NCBI GenBank assembly: GCA_000310025.1
Contig: FN649733.1
Location: 4,017,972-4,038,275, forward strand
Reading direction: 5' to 3'
DNA from: Ectocarpus siliculosus
Taxonomy: Eukaryota; Sar; Phaeophyceae; Ectocarpales; Ectocarpaceae
DNA length: 20,304 nucleotides
The notes beneath the pieces were generated by a model, which made no database searches, was not told the origin of the DNA, and saw nothing but the letters and a program-made list of their open reading frames with translations. Positions 1 through 9,604 of this stretch are shown here, piece by piece. Numbering within the stretch: position 1 is the first letter of the stretch; each line of letters opens with the position of its first letter. Position numbers and translations under genes: made by a program.

Positions 1-84
1 GGCGCAGACTCCTTCAGTCTGGATTCGCACAAAAAAACTCGCCCGCAGCATCTCAAGGACGTGTTCATCTTAACTTTCGAGTAA
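1..84 (+). CDS. possible 3' end of a gene entering from the left (partial)
   Basis: Frame 1 is open from the first base of the window and ends at TAA (82-84). It reads GADSFSLDSHKKTRPQHLKD and then VFILTFE. The composition is that of an ordinary soluble protein. Alternatively, GTAAGG at 81 is a good splice donor, so this could be an internal exon rather than a terminus. The stretch is too short to assign a family, and the opposite strand is also open here. If real, the gene converges on gene A, and the pyrimidine-rich then A-rich sequence at 100-200 would be its 3' untranslated region. Confidence 0.25.
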   Translation, partial: GADSFSLDSHKKTRPQHLKDVFILTFE

Positions 85-470
85 GGTGTACCAACACTTC
101 CCCATTGTCGCTCTTTCTCTGCCCAACTCTCTCGTTCCCTCTCTCCTCCTTCCTCATCTTTTATTCTCATTTTCATTGAAAACAAAAAAAACGCACCGTG
201 TGCGAAATTGCACTGTAAATTAAACTTGTTGCTGTCCTGTACATCTCCTCAGAACATGTCAACCCCGGCCGTTTGTCTACCTGCGTACCACATGCTACGC
301 ACAGGAGTCTGTCTCAATTTCCTTCGCATGAACAACGCAACACAATTACCCCGGAATGAACTAAAAACGCCCTCGAGCAGTTGGCCTAAAAAAGGTACAC
401 AAGCCCACGCCGGGACACGCACTACCGTCGACACAAAGACACAAAAATCAAGCCGCCTCACTTCTTGACT
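85..470. other. spacer / 3' untranslated sequence
   Basis: There is no convincing exon here. Positions 105-165 are rich in C and T, followed by an A-rich stretch near 180-192. Short open frames on both strands have no splice context and no recognisable composition. The segment probably holds the 3' untranslated ends of gene A (minus) and of any plus-strand gene ending at 84. Confidence 0.4.
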
Positions 471-640
471 ACACAGTAATCATGCCGCCTTATTTCTTGA
501 CGACACATGATTCATGCCGCCTTACTTCAAGCACAGTAATCATGCCGCCTTACTTCAAGCCGCCTTATTTCTTGCGACACACGAATCATGCCGCCTTGCT
601 TCTTGACTACACAGTAATCATGCTGCCTTACTTCTTGACG
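470..640. repeat. degenerate tandem repeat containing the stop codon of gene A
   Basis: About five to six imperfect copies of a unit of roughly 25-33 bases. On the minus strand the unit reads approximately GTCAAGAAGTAAGGCGGCAT followed by GATTACTGTGTA. Some copies are shortened, and TGTGTCGTC-type variants replace the end. The first copy on the minus strand begins with the last codons of gene A (Val-Lys-Lys-stop, 628-639), so coding and untranslated sequence share the repeat. Confidence 0.8.
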
Positions 641-3600
641 CTCGTGTCGATGCCCTCGGGAAGCGGGGCAACTCCCCGGCGAGACTCCGAACCGAGGCCT
701 CCCTGTCGCGGCAGCCAATCAGGAACAGGCGCGCTGTTCGCCTTGGCCGTCTCTTGTTCCGCCTTGGGGACCTTCCGCAACAACACCACGACAAAAAACG
801 CGGAGCAATCACTCAAAACGGTCCCTCGCAAGAGCTTTGATTAGAACGCATGCTTAGATTGATGTCGTTTGAAAGAATCATGTTCAGGAATAATTTTGGC
901 GGTTTCTGTGTGGGTTGAAGGTTCGTGGTTAGGACTCTTCGCCAACGTGTTCGGCGGTGTCGAGATCAACCACACAAGCATCATTCATGCTTTCTCTGAC
1001 TTCGACAACAAACCATCAAACAAAGAAAACAAGTTGAACCAGACGTCAAGAAGAAAATCTAGGCCAGCAAAAAAACGCATTATTGTACAGCATTTCCTTC
1101 CCTCGAACAAAGAAAGAACATTGTACTGTAGCGTGTGAATGGCCATATCCAACCGGGCCCGCGTCAACGACACGAACACAGCGGGACAAAAAGAAATGAT
1201 GGAAATAAGTAAACATCTTCCTCAATGTCCGTCGTACCTTCCAACTCGGCAGAGAACCCCCGCCACTCCCACCGCCACCCGCGCTGCCGTCCCCCTCCCC
1301 GGCATTGATCCAGGCCGTCGATCCCGTCGACTCCCACCGGTCCGCGTCCCAGATGCTCTTGTCCACCACCCGCCCGCCGCCACCTCCGTAAGCCGCCGCC
1401 GCGGCGGAACCCCTTCCTCCACCCCCTCTCCCGCGAGGGCCGAAGTCGTCGCCTCCGCGCCCATTGCCGCGCCTTCCCTGTTGCTGCTGCTGAGCCTGTC
1501 GGCCGAACCGGCCCTCCGATACCGGCTCCGAATAGTCTTGGTAACCGCCATCACGCCCTCCGCGCCCCTGCCCGCGCCCGCGGCCGCGGCCGTAGTCGCC
1601 GTCAACGACGCTCTCCCACCCGTCGTCACGCTCGGCTTCCCGCAAAGGGTTTCTTCTAAGGTTGCTGCCGTAGTCGTCCCGCCGTTCGGGGCGTTTGCTG
1701 CCGCTTGTGGATGACGACGCGGGTGGTGGGAGCTGGTCCCAGCCTGAGGTGGCCGCAGCCGGGGAAGGATTCTGGGCAAACCGCTGCTTGGGTTGGGGGG
1801 CGACGGCAGAAGAAGAGGGCGGCGTCGAGGACTTTTTCGGCGAGAAGTAGTCGCCAAAGATGTCGTCCAACCCGCCATCGCTGGCACCAGCACCAGCATC
1901 TCCGCCTTGCCCATCGATGGAAGCGAAGTACTCCGCCTGGCGTTCCCGCTCCGCCCTTTCCCTCTCTTCCCTGCGCTGTATCCGCAGCTGCGCTCCGTCC
2001 CGCACCCTGGCAGCCTCGGCAGCGGCAGCGGCAGCGGCATCGGCGGCACCGTCATCTTCCGACCACAGCCGCCCCTCCTCCCCCCGCCCCTTCTCGCTGT
2101 CGCGCTCTTCCCGCCGTCGTTGTTCCCGGCGGGCGGCGCGCCGTTCGCGGTTGTGGCTGCGGCCTACCCCCAGCTCTCCGGACACCGGGGAGAGGTTGGG
2201 GTCGGCGCTGAAGACGGTTTTCGCTGCAGGGGCTGCGGAGAAACCATCCCCGCCTCCTCTGGTCATTACCTTTGGGACACGGAGAGAAGACGTTGAATTT
2301 CAGCCGTGGAACAAGTTTTAGTTAGTGAAAGACAGGGTCAGTCCAGCCACACGCGTAGTTTCGTTGACCAAAAGCCGCTTCTATTTCTGTAAGATATGAT
2401 TCGAGAGAGCAAAAGACGGGGGAGACTTGAGCATGTTTCGCATACATTGGCACAGATATCTGTCTGCGGGCACACAAAGGTGGCAACTTGCCTGCACTCT
2501 AGGTTCCGCTATATTTGGAATTATAGATCATTAACAGAGATATACGCTGCCGCCACACTGTTGGGGTTGTCTGGCACAAGACTTGACGGCAGACCCTGGC
2601 CCTCACCCCAAGCGTCACCTAAACCAGGTACTCCGGTGTTTGCACAGTGCTAGTGTGGTGTGGGGCAAGACTCTTTATCCCCCTGCCGGCAGAAATACAT
2701 GCAGGTATCAAGCTTCAACTCTTGTGCCGACCCTAATGCTGTGTCTGCATGAACTAAGGTCTGTATTGTATGCATACATCAACATGACTGGTTGTGGTCA
2801 ATGGAACACATGCGTCGCATACACCTCTCTTCACGGAACGGTTCCTAGAGTGATAAAAATAACTTCAAGAAACCCGCCGGAATCATACCCAGACATCCTG
2901 GGACGTAACACCGCAACACAGCAGCAGTCACCTTGAGCTCGGTACCAAGGTCCTCCACGTAGGCGGTGTCGGCGCCGCGGGGCTTCTTGTACAGCCCAGG
3001 ATCGTCGCTGTAGTCGCTATAATCGTCCCAGGTACCATCGTCGCCGGTGCCTTCCTCCACCAGCTCGAAGTCGTCCATGTTGTAGCCCGGGCCATCGTTC
3101 CAGCCAGCTGACGCTCTGCCGCGCCCTCGGCCGCTCCGAGTGCCGCCCCCCCCGCCCCCTCTGCCTGAGTACCGACCAGGACCATCGCTGTACGCGCTGC
3201 TGGCGCCTCTTCCTCCACCCCTACCACGTCCACGCCCGAACGCGCTTCTGCCACCACCCCTGCCCCTGCCCCTGCCACCGCCACCGTTGTCGTACTGGCG
3301 CCCTCTTCCTTCTCTGCCCCCTGAACTGCCCCATCCACCGCGGCCGCCACCATCACGCCCACCTCCGCCACCACCGCCTCTTTCGACTGCCCATTCACGC
3401 CCACCTCCCCTTCCCCGGCCACGTCCTCGTTCTCTGCTGCCTGTCGCTGCTCCAGAGCCTTGATCCCGGCCCCTACGCCCCTCCCGCCCACCACCACCAC
3501 CACCACCACCACCACCACCACCACCACCGAAGTATTCTTCCCAGTTCCCGCCGGTTTGCTGCATGGCTAACAGGGTTGCCGGCGGTGCCACGCGGGCTCT

Positions 3601-3954
3601 AGCAGCAGCAGCAGCAGCTCCGGGAGAGCCGCTGCTGCTACCGAGGGTTGAGGTTTGAGGTCCGACCCGACATGATGAGGAGAAGCTTGACGCTGTCGAA
3701 GAGGCCAGCGACGACCTGTGCTGGGGGCATGGCACGACAAGAGCGTGGACGTCGTTTCCGCTCTTGCTGCCGAAGTTGCAGCACAACACGGCCAGGAAAA
3801 GGAAACAGGTTCGCCGGCGCCGCCGCGTGTGCGGTGCTCCTGCCGTTATTGCAGTTGCTGGAGACACCAATGCATCTTGACTCCCGGCGGCCCTGCTGTT
3901 GACAGTATCGCGGTGTATTGAAGCCCTTCGCCCTGCACTCGGAAACTCTCTCAT
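628..3954 (-). CDS. Gene A: RGG/Gly-rich disordered protein with plastid-type presequence (three exons)
   Basis: Model: complement(join(628..771, 1238..2269, 2932..3954)), 732 residues. Both introns are phase 0 (AAG|GTGACT to AAAG|GTA; AAG|GTACGA to GAAG|GTC). The N-terminus has Arg-rich RRRRR at 44-48, a hydrophobic run CFLFLAVLCCNFG at 50-62, a possible cleavage at HA|LVV near 71, then a Ser-rich stretch without acids to about 130. That is the layout of a heterokont signal-plus-transit peptide, though L rather than F follows the cleavage. Next come NWEEYF, a 14-glycine run, about 140 residues of RGG/RGRG, and an acidic Asp/Tyr segment. Exon 2 adds a charged helix (RRREERDSEKGR), an FGDYFSPKK motif, more RGRG and a poly-Gln run. 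Exon 3 ends in VPDWLPRQ and DTSVKK. RGG regions commonly bind RNA, so a plastid RNA-binding role is inference. No folded domain is recognised. The first ATG in frame is at 3954; a strong acceptor-like CTGCAG just upstream leaves room for an earlier exon. Confidence 0.72.
3483..3527 (-). repeat. GGT trinucleotide run coding for poly-glycine
   Basis: The plus strand shows uninterrupted ACC triplets. On the minus strand this is a GGT run that encodes the 14-glycine stretch after NWEEYF in gene A. Slippage here would change the protein length in frame. Confidence 0.9.
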
Positions 3955-4365
3955 GGCTACAAGATTTCTGTTCTTCACGGCAGACCGGACAGGCTGCAGC
4001 GCAGCGAGAGACAGAGAGGTGCGTCAGGAGAGCCACGAGCAGCACGCAGCGCGGTGCAAAAAACACGTGCGGCGGGTTCTATTTGCTGCTCGAAAAAAAC
4101 GCTGTTAGAACTTATCGACAACCCACGCTGCGATCTCCGATTATCTATCTCCGAAAAGCAACCAACTTCACACTGCCGAAGCTGCCGCACTGCGCTGCTT
4201 CCAAAGAGACAGAAGGATGCCGGCAAGAGCAAGGAAAGGACATGGCTTTTCAACATCTGCTGGTGGTGTCCAAGTGGTTGAGGCCCCCGGCGCGTATTCC
4301 TCAGCGCAAAACTTGAAAGTGAGAGAGACAGTTTGACGCCGTGCACGGTCCACCGTTCACAACAC

Positions 4366-4432
<67 letters not shown>

Positions 4433-5176
4433 CCACTAGGAGTACCCACAGCAGAAAACCGGCATATTGTTGTAGATGCCTTCAGCCATTCTCGCACCCA
4501 GCAGGACACGGCTGCTCTCCTTTCCTGTCTGCTGTCTCTGTGTTTCCTCTCCCACTCCTGCTAACAGCCTCTCGCGTACGCTCTACTCATGAACGAAATG
4601 CTGCTGCCCTTTCAAATCAAGTCATGTTAACGGTGCAGCATCAGTCGATTTGAAATGACAGCCTGCAGCCAAGCAGTGGCTCCTGGCTTTGCGTTTCCCC
4701 TGCCAGAGACGGTAACATTCCGTCGAATACGCCCTGCGTATCACCGAAATCCTGCTGCTGCAGGCAAGACATCCTGTTGTCCGAGATGCCTCAAGGCACC
4801 TGTGCCGGTTATCGGCTGAATCCATCCAGTCACCGGTAACTTCTATCCTCGTCACACACGTACTGAGCGCGCTTGGGACCACCGACCCCAATCGCGTGGG
4901 GCTGCTAGAGTACAGCAGTAGCAGTGAACTCGGAAGAACATGTTTCTAGCGTCTTCACTACTGCTTTCCTCGGGTGTACCAATTTGACTAAATAGGTGAT
5001 GCTCGAGAGTGTTGGTTGCATGACCTTCCCGGGTCTGCCGACGCAATTTCGGCATCACAGACGGGGGCCCTCAGTGTTACTGTACCAGCAATTACCGTCG
5101 CTCCCCGGTAACCCGCAGCAGAAGAAAGGAAACGGTCAACCGAAAGGAGTGCTTGTCTTGTCTCACACTCCCATGC
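3955..5176. promoter_or_regulatory. divergent intergenic region between gene A and gene B
   Basis: Gene A starts leftward from 3954, and gene B reads rightward from somewhere upstream of 5662. The segment between must contain both promoters. It holds a long GA/CT microsatellite (4369-4426). On the minus strand there is a pyrimidine tract ending in CTGCAG near 3998, which resembles a splice acceptor for an upstream exon of gene A. No TATA box or other core element could be assigned. The open frames across this stretch are short and shift along the GA run. Confidence 0.45.
4369..4426. repeat. (GA)29 microsatellite
   Basis: 58 uninterrupted bases of GA on the plus strand (CT on the minus strand), followed by GGGAGACC. 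It lies about 415 bases upstream of the gene A start codon, in the shared promoter or 5' leader region. GA/CT tracts in promoters are often nucleosome-poor. A regulatory role here is inference. Confidence 0.95.
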
Positions 5177-5661
5177 ATGCGGGCGGCCCAGGAATATGGC
5201 CTGTGCTTTGTACTTGAAGTAGAGGTTGCGTTATCTGCCGGGGCTAACAACAGAGATGGATTCGTTGGGTCATGTTTAGAAAAGAAAAAAAAAGAAAAAA
5301 AAGTGTTGTCGAATCTAGCTGCCCCCACCCCCAACGTGGCAGTGAGGGTACTGCGCATGACGGGTCATAGCGAAGAAGAGAGGTGTGTGCACACCGACGG
5401 ATTTCTGCTCCTCTTCCTCAACGAGATTGCACGCATGATGGACATCACACGATGGGCCAGCAAGATTCTAACAGGGCGTGCCGAAGAATCGAAGCTGGAT
5501 GTCGAGAATCGGAAAATATTTTCTTTCAAGTCCCTGAGCGCGAACGTCAGCAACACAATTTGCGTGCCGCAGCAAACGGAAAACTTGCGCCTCTTTCGCC
5601 GCCCAAATAAACTTTTTTTCGGTATTCTTCCACAAACCGTCAACTCACCCACCCTGCGCAG

Positions 5662-7773
5662 GAAAAGAACCGTCCCAAGCCAAGGAAAACGGCCCGTGTT
5701 GATGGTGGCGACGTCACCAAGCGCTCGGACGGAGCGGCAGGAGCAGCAGCAGGAGGAGGAGGACGAAAGCGCCCTAGGGCGCCTTCTTGGGAGCGCGACT
5801 ACCAGCAGATCTGGAAGGCGGTGACGGACCTCGGGTCAGAACAGTTCACGGGGAAGGAGAAGAAGGCCTACGAAGCGCGCAAGATCGTCGAGAGGGGTGG
5901 CAGGGTGGGTGATGGTGGATTGTTGAACGGTTTCGTGCTGATTTGGCCGTAACTGTGTTTTGGTAGGATAACCTGCACCCTCCTCCGTGTGCCATAGAAG
6001 ACCAACAGTCCAACGTAGTTTGTTTTGTATCAACGCTGTAGCTGCTGCTGGCTATACTGTTCCTGCCACCTGTGTGGCTGGGTATTGGTATGTTTGTCGT
6101 GCGTTATGAGTTACGAATCAAGGTTGGTTCCGTCCTCATCTCGCGGTTCTGTGGGTTGAGGTATGGGGTATTGCGAAGTTATCATGCTGGAGAACGGCGC
6201 AGCATGCTGCCTATCGCAGATAACAGTACGCCAGATCATACCATCCATGCAGAGCGCGCTGTTTGAAAGACGCACCACACACCAACCCGCCTTGCAATTG
6301 CCAACGCGAAGCACTGAGTGCCGTGTAAGTGCGGCTTTGCAAGTCGGAGAGCAACACGAGATCGGTCTCCTGTTCTCTTGATACACATGCATATCTTCGA
6401 ATTCCCATCGCCATTTCATCTTGACATGGCATACCCTACCACGCTTGGCTATGTTCCCATGGTTATGATTCCCGCACATGGTACCGCTGCACCCGTTCCC
6501 CAAGAACCGTTTCTGCCTACCAGCCTTGTCCAACACGCTCGTGCTTCGTCGAGCTCTAATATGTTCCTCTTTGTCCTCCCTCCGGTGGACTTGTGAGACC
6601 AACATCACCGGACTACATTCGCCGCATGACCTTGGCTGAACCGAAACGCACAACTCTCTGCCCGCTTTCTCGCATCACATCACGTGTGCAACGAACCACG
6701 CGAACGTAATCTGCAGGCTCCGAAAGACCCGAGGATGCCGTACGTGATGCTACAGGGGCTCCGCAAGAAGGCCAAGCAGCGCGAGGAACGCCGGGAAGCC
6801 ATGGAGGCTGAGGCTGGTGTTGTCACTGGTAACGCTGGATCGGCCAGGAGGAAGTCGGCGCAAACGTCTCGTGGCCGCGGCGGCGGCAGTGGTGGAAGCA
6901 GTAGGGGTGGCGTAAGCGAACGAGGAGGTGGTAGCTCGAGGTGGGTCCTGGTCGTGTGTCACTCGAGAGGCCTTCGTTGCCCGTCAATCAGTCCAGTGAG
7001 GACACTTGGGGGTCGAATCGAGATCGAAGGATACTGGTGATGTCCTCTATTTTTTTTTGTGCAGAATGCAAGCATATACTTCGAATGTTAGTGGCGATCC
7101 CCCGGTCGGCCCGTGGTGTTGTACCTTCTGTGGTACCACTACGTATGACGTATGATATGACCCCCCTCTCCTTCTGAACACGGCTACTTGTATGAATACC
7201 GCCGCCACCGCGAACCTGCTCTGCGAATTACTTGACACGGTACGCTGTGCTATGGTTAGAAGAACGCGAAAAAAAAAACCAACGCAGCCCCCGCGGGAAG
7301 TCCCTCTTCTCTCTTCTCTTCTTTTCCATGTTTTTGACTCAGAAAAAATCTCAACCTCGTTCTTCTTCGTCTTCCCCGTACACTGCCGGTTTCCTTGATC
7401 TAATCTAGTCTTCGTACCCACTCTGTATGCCTCTTCCCCTAAGCAAACATGCTCGTTTTCCCGTTTTGTTGTGCGCGTGGTGCGTGTGGTAGTCTTTGTG
7501 CTCAACTCAGTTCCACCGACCCCCGCACGCTTTGCCTGAGACTAAACACGCGCCTTCCCCTTCCTTTGTTGTGTGTGTAGCTTCGGGCCGGCTCCTTCGA
7601 TGGGCATGATGAAGTCCGGCGTGCTGCACATCAGTCGAAACACGGCACCCCCCGGGATCCGAAAGCGCATGTCTGAACGCGAACGAATGGCGGGAGGGCG
7701 TGGCGGCGGCGGTGGGGGGGGGGGGAGAGGAAAGGGAGGGTCGGGCGGGGCGAGAAGAGGGAGCAGGGGCTAG
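5662..7773 (+). CDS. Gene B: small basic protein, DUF4602/C1orf131-like (5' exon unresolved)
   Basis: Model of the recognised part: join(5662..5904, 6717..6940, 7581..7773), 219 residues and a stop. Acceptors are CTGCGCAG, CTGCAG and a TG-rich TGTGTGTAG; donors are AGG|GTGGGT and AG|GTGGGT. Phases (0 then 2) join cleanly. Exon 1 of the model is Lys/Arg-rich, then WERDYQQIWKAVTDLGSEQF and KKAYEARKIVERGGR. Exon 2 begins APKDPRMPYVMLQGLRKKAK, then a charged helix and an RGG run. Exon 3 reads FGPAPSMGMMKSGVLHISRN and ends in a Gly/Arg tail. The order (basic helix, Lys/Pro then PYV, KK-rich helix, a Gly-Lys/Met-x-G-x-L-x-[IL]-S strand) matches the end of human C1orf131, a small-subunit processome factor. 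Assignment is by motif order, not alignment. No ATG occurs in exon 5662-5904, so at least one exon is missing; 5177-5341 (55 codons, phase 0, donor GTGAGG) fits the phase but is weakly supported. Confidence 0.6.
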
Positions 7774-8257
7774 GTTGAGGGTTAGTCGTGAGGCGGGGGT
7801 GTGGCTACTTGGTGCGTGCGGTTGGTGATGTGAAAGAGTGTGCTGCCAAGAGTTAGCCGGCGGACAAAGGATGCCAGCTATAATAGTGGACCTCTGTCTG
7901 CCTGCTAGCTGTCTGTCTGTTGGAAGGGTGCTTTACGCACGGTGTGTTACAAGGCAATGCAATGATGCCGTGTACGAGAACGCGTTCTTCTCCATTCCGG
8001 ATGGCTGGTTTGGAGGGGGTCTGACAATAGGCGGGTGCACTGCTCCTGCAGAGTACGTGCCTGATGATGTGGTTGTTGGTATCAGGAAGGTTGGAGTTTC
8101 CAGCCTCTCTGAGGTTAGACATGGAAGCATGAACCTCGTTTAGCATATCTAGATGAAAAGGCCTCTAATCTTTTGCTGTCCTCTTGTGCTTTGCTGCTCC
8201 CTGAGGCATCTTTATAGTAGCACGACACGACGATGCCGGTTCGGGTTCGGTTTCTGC
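7774..8257. other. 3' untranslated and intergenic sequence after gene B
   Basis: G-rich sequence follows the stop of gene B. A 91-codon ATG frame (7871-8143) begins in MPAIIVDLCLPASC, but it has no splice signals or recognised motif and is probably within the 3' untranslated region. Nothing else can be supported here. Confidence 0.4.
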
Positions 8258-8471
8258 TGAATACTACAGATAGTGCCCGCTTTCGTGGTTCAGAACAAAG
8301 AACCTGAGCACCATCGGTGTGCCGGGTTACGAACCTCTACACTAAAACCTATATATATAGCGGCCATTTGTAGCCCACAAGAGGAAGTCAGTACTGTACT
8401 GTAAGAGCACCAGCATCGGCCAAAACTATTTAATCGAGGATCCTAAGTGCGGGCGCTATCTGTAGTGTTCA
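8258..8471. mobile_element. MITE-like element with 23-bp terminal inverted repeats
   Basis: The left end TGAATACTACAGATAGTGCC(CGC) at 8258-8280 pairs with the right end at 8449-8471 as an inverted repeat with two mismatches in 23 bases. The 214-base interior is AT-richer than nearby exons, holds TATATATATA, and has no open frame for a transposase. Size and ends fit a non-autonomous DNA transposon. No clear target-site duplication is visible, so it may be old, or it may be a chance hairpin. There is no second copy in the window. Confidence 0.5.
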
Positions 8472-8776
8472 TCGTGAGCGTGTGTTGGGAGATCAACAGG
8501 ATAACATGCTATGTCAGGCTGTGCATCTGTTTTCTTGATCCAAGACCACAAGGCACAACAACTGTTCGTTATTGCAAATTTAGTGATGTAGTTTGTAGAG
8601 GGTGACCGGCCCTATACCGTGTAGTCCCGTACGAGATGTCAGCGAAACCAATCGTATGATGCTTTCTGAAGTGTTTTCTGTCCGACCCAGGGCAACTCCT
8701 GAACCCTCCAGCTTCCAGTCAATTCGATTTTATCTCTTTCCTGAGTCCACACCTACTTGTTTTTGCCGTCAACCCG

Positions 8777-8788
8777 CCCCCCCCCCCC
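8777..8788. repeat. poly-C run (12 bases)
   Basis: Uninterrupted C run just upstream of the candidate start ATG at 8817. Such runs are prone to length errors in sequencing. Confidence 0.9.
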
Positions 8789-8816
8789 TATTGTACTGCT
8801 GTCGGCAATACCATCC

Positions 8817-9257
8817 ATGGACGGAGATGTTGACTCTGATCTGACCACGGTAAGAGAACGGGACCTCACGGCCGGGCGGGGCGTTACCCGATTCGGAACA
8901 TGGAAGCTCGACTTGCATAGTGAATCGTTCGGCCTTTACTACTACAGTCTACAGACATACAGAACTCATACTTACATGAGGCCCTCGAGCAGCGAGTGTA
9001 GCATCCTCAAGGGGGGTGGGGTATCCTTCACCACCAACGACAATTTTCGGGGTAGGGGCTGGGGCTTATCTGTGTGCCCCCTGGCATTCTTCTGTTCCCC
9101 CGGCGGCAAGATGACGTATGCATAATATGCATACGTGCTCGTTTCTTTTCCGTTTTTTTTTTTCGCACAGGGGTGCGAAGTTTGCGACCCGTGTCGGAAG
9201 TGTTCGGTCATGCTTTTGTTCTGGCGCACGCTCTTGTGCGATCTCTCCGACACGTGA
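8817..9257 (+). CDS. candidate two-exon Cys-rich microprotein
   Basis: Model: join(8817..8849, 9171..9257), 39 residues. The first exon, MDGDVDSDLTT, has a favourable CCATGGA start context and ends at a strong donor ACG|GTAAGA, phase 0. The second follows an exceptionally good acceptor, a poly-T tract then CGCACAG, and reads on in the same phase as GCEVCDPCRKCS, then the hydrophobic VMLLFWRTLLC, then DLSDT and TGA. The cysteines are spaced C-x2-C-x2-C-x2-C, which could bind a metal, followed by a short possible membrane segment. No family is recognised. A second near-identical acceptor at 9573-9588 offers an alternative last exon (9589-9687), also phase 0 and Cys-rich. The main risk is that short exons of this kind can be found by chance. 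Confidence 0.28.
9114..9136. repeat. perfect 11-bp inverted repeat with one-base centre
   Basis: ACGTATGCATA and its exact reverse complement TATGCATACGT are separated by a single A. It lies 35 bases before the acceptor of the candidate exon at 9171. The core ATGCAT and flanking ACGT resemble transcription-factor half sites; that is only a resemblance. Confidence 0.9.
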
Positions 9258-9604
9258 GATCCTGACTAGATCACATCGACGGGGTATGAGTGATTTGGTG
9301 CGTAGACTATGATTGAACACCAACTACTCCGATCATGAAGAAACTCCTCAGTTTTACGTGTGCATTGCCACAATGCGATCTACGCAACGCAGTGGATCCT
9401 CGACGAGAGAGCGAGACTGTGAGATGAAACTACCACAATGCGCAAACCGTTGCAACTCGGGGTGTCCGCTCCCTGAACCTCACGCTCACAAGTTTACTTT
9501 TAGTCGGGTGTGAACTCACCACACCAACCCCTCGGAAACACCCGAATCAAATCTCTTAACGCAGCCTTTTCTTTTACAAATCGCACAGGGGTGCGATCTT
9601 ACCG
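9166..9604. repeat. direct repeat TTCGCACAGGGGTGCGA-type at both ends
   Basis: TCGCACAGGGGTGCGA occurs at about 9163-9178 and again at 9581-9596. Each copy is itself an inverted repeat (TCGCAC/GTGCGA). The second copy is followed by CCCTGTGCGA, which pairs with the first ten bases. A related GTGCGATCTCTCCGAC lies at about 9236-9251. The copies coincide with two acceptor-like sites. Confidence 0.7.

Noticed and set aside
1139-2321. Several long plus-strand open frames opposite gene A exon 2
   Set aside because: They are shadows of the Gly/Arg-rich coding strand, giving Pro/Arg/Ala-rich frames without splice sites or start context.
3140-3463. A Pro-rich plus-strand open frame opposite the RGG region
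   Set aside because: It is the mirror of GGN/CGN codons on the minus strand. The minus frame has matching splice sites and a presequence.
5905-6716. Open frames on both strands within gene B intron 1, including a 180-codon minus frame
   Set aside because: They lie wholly between a good donor and acceptor of gene B, with no splice support of their own and an irregular composition.
7871-8143. A 91-codon plus-strand ATG frame after gene B
   Set aside because: No motif and no splice context. It is likely part of the 3' untranslated region.
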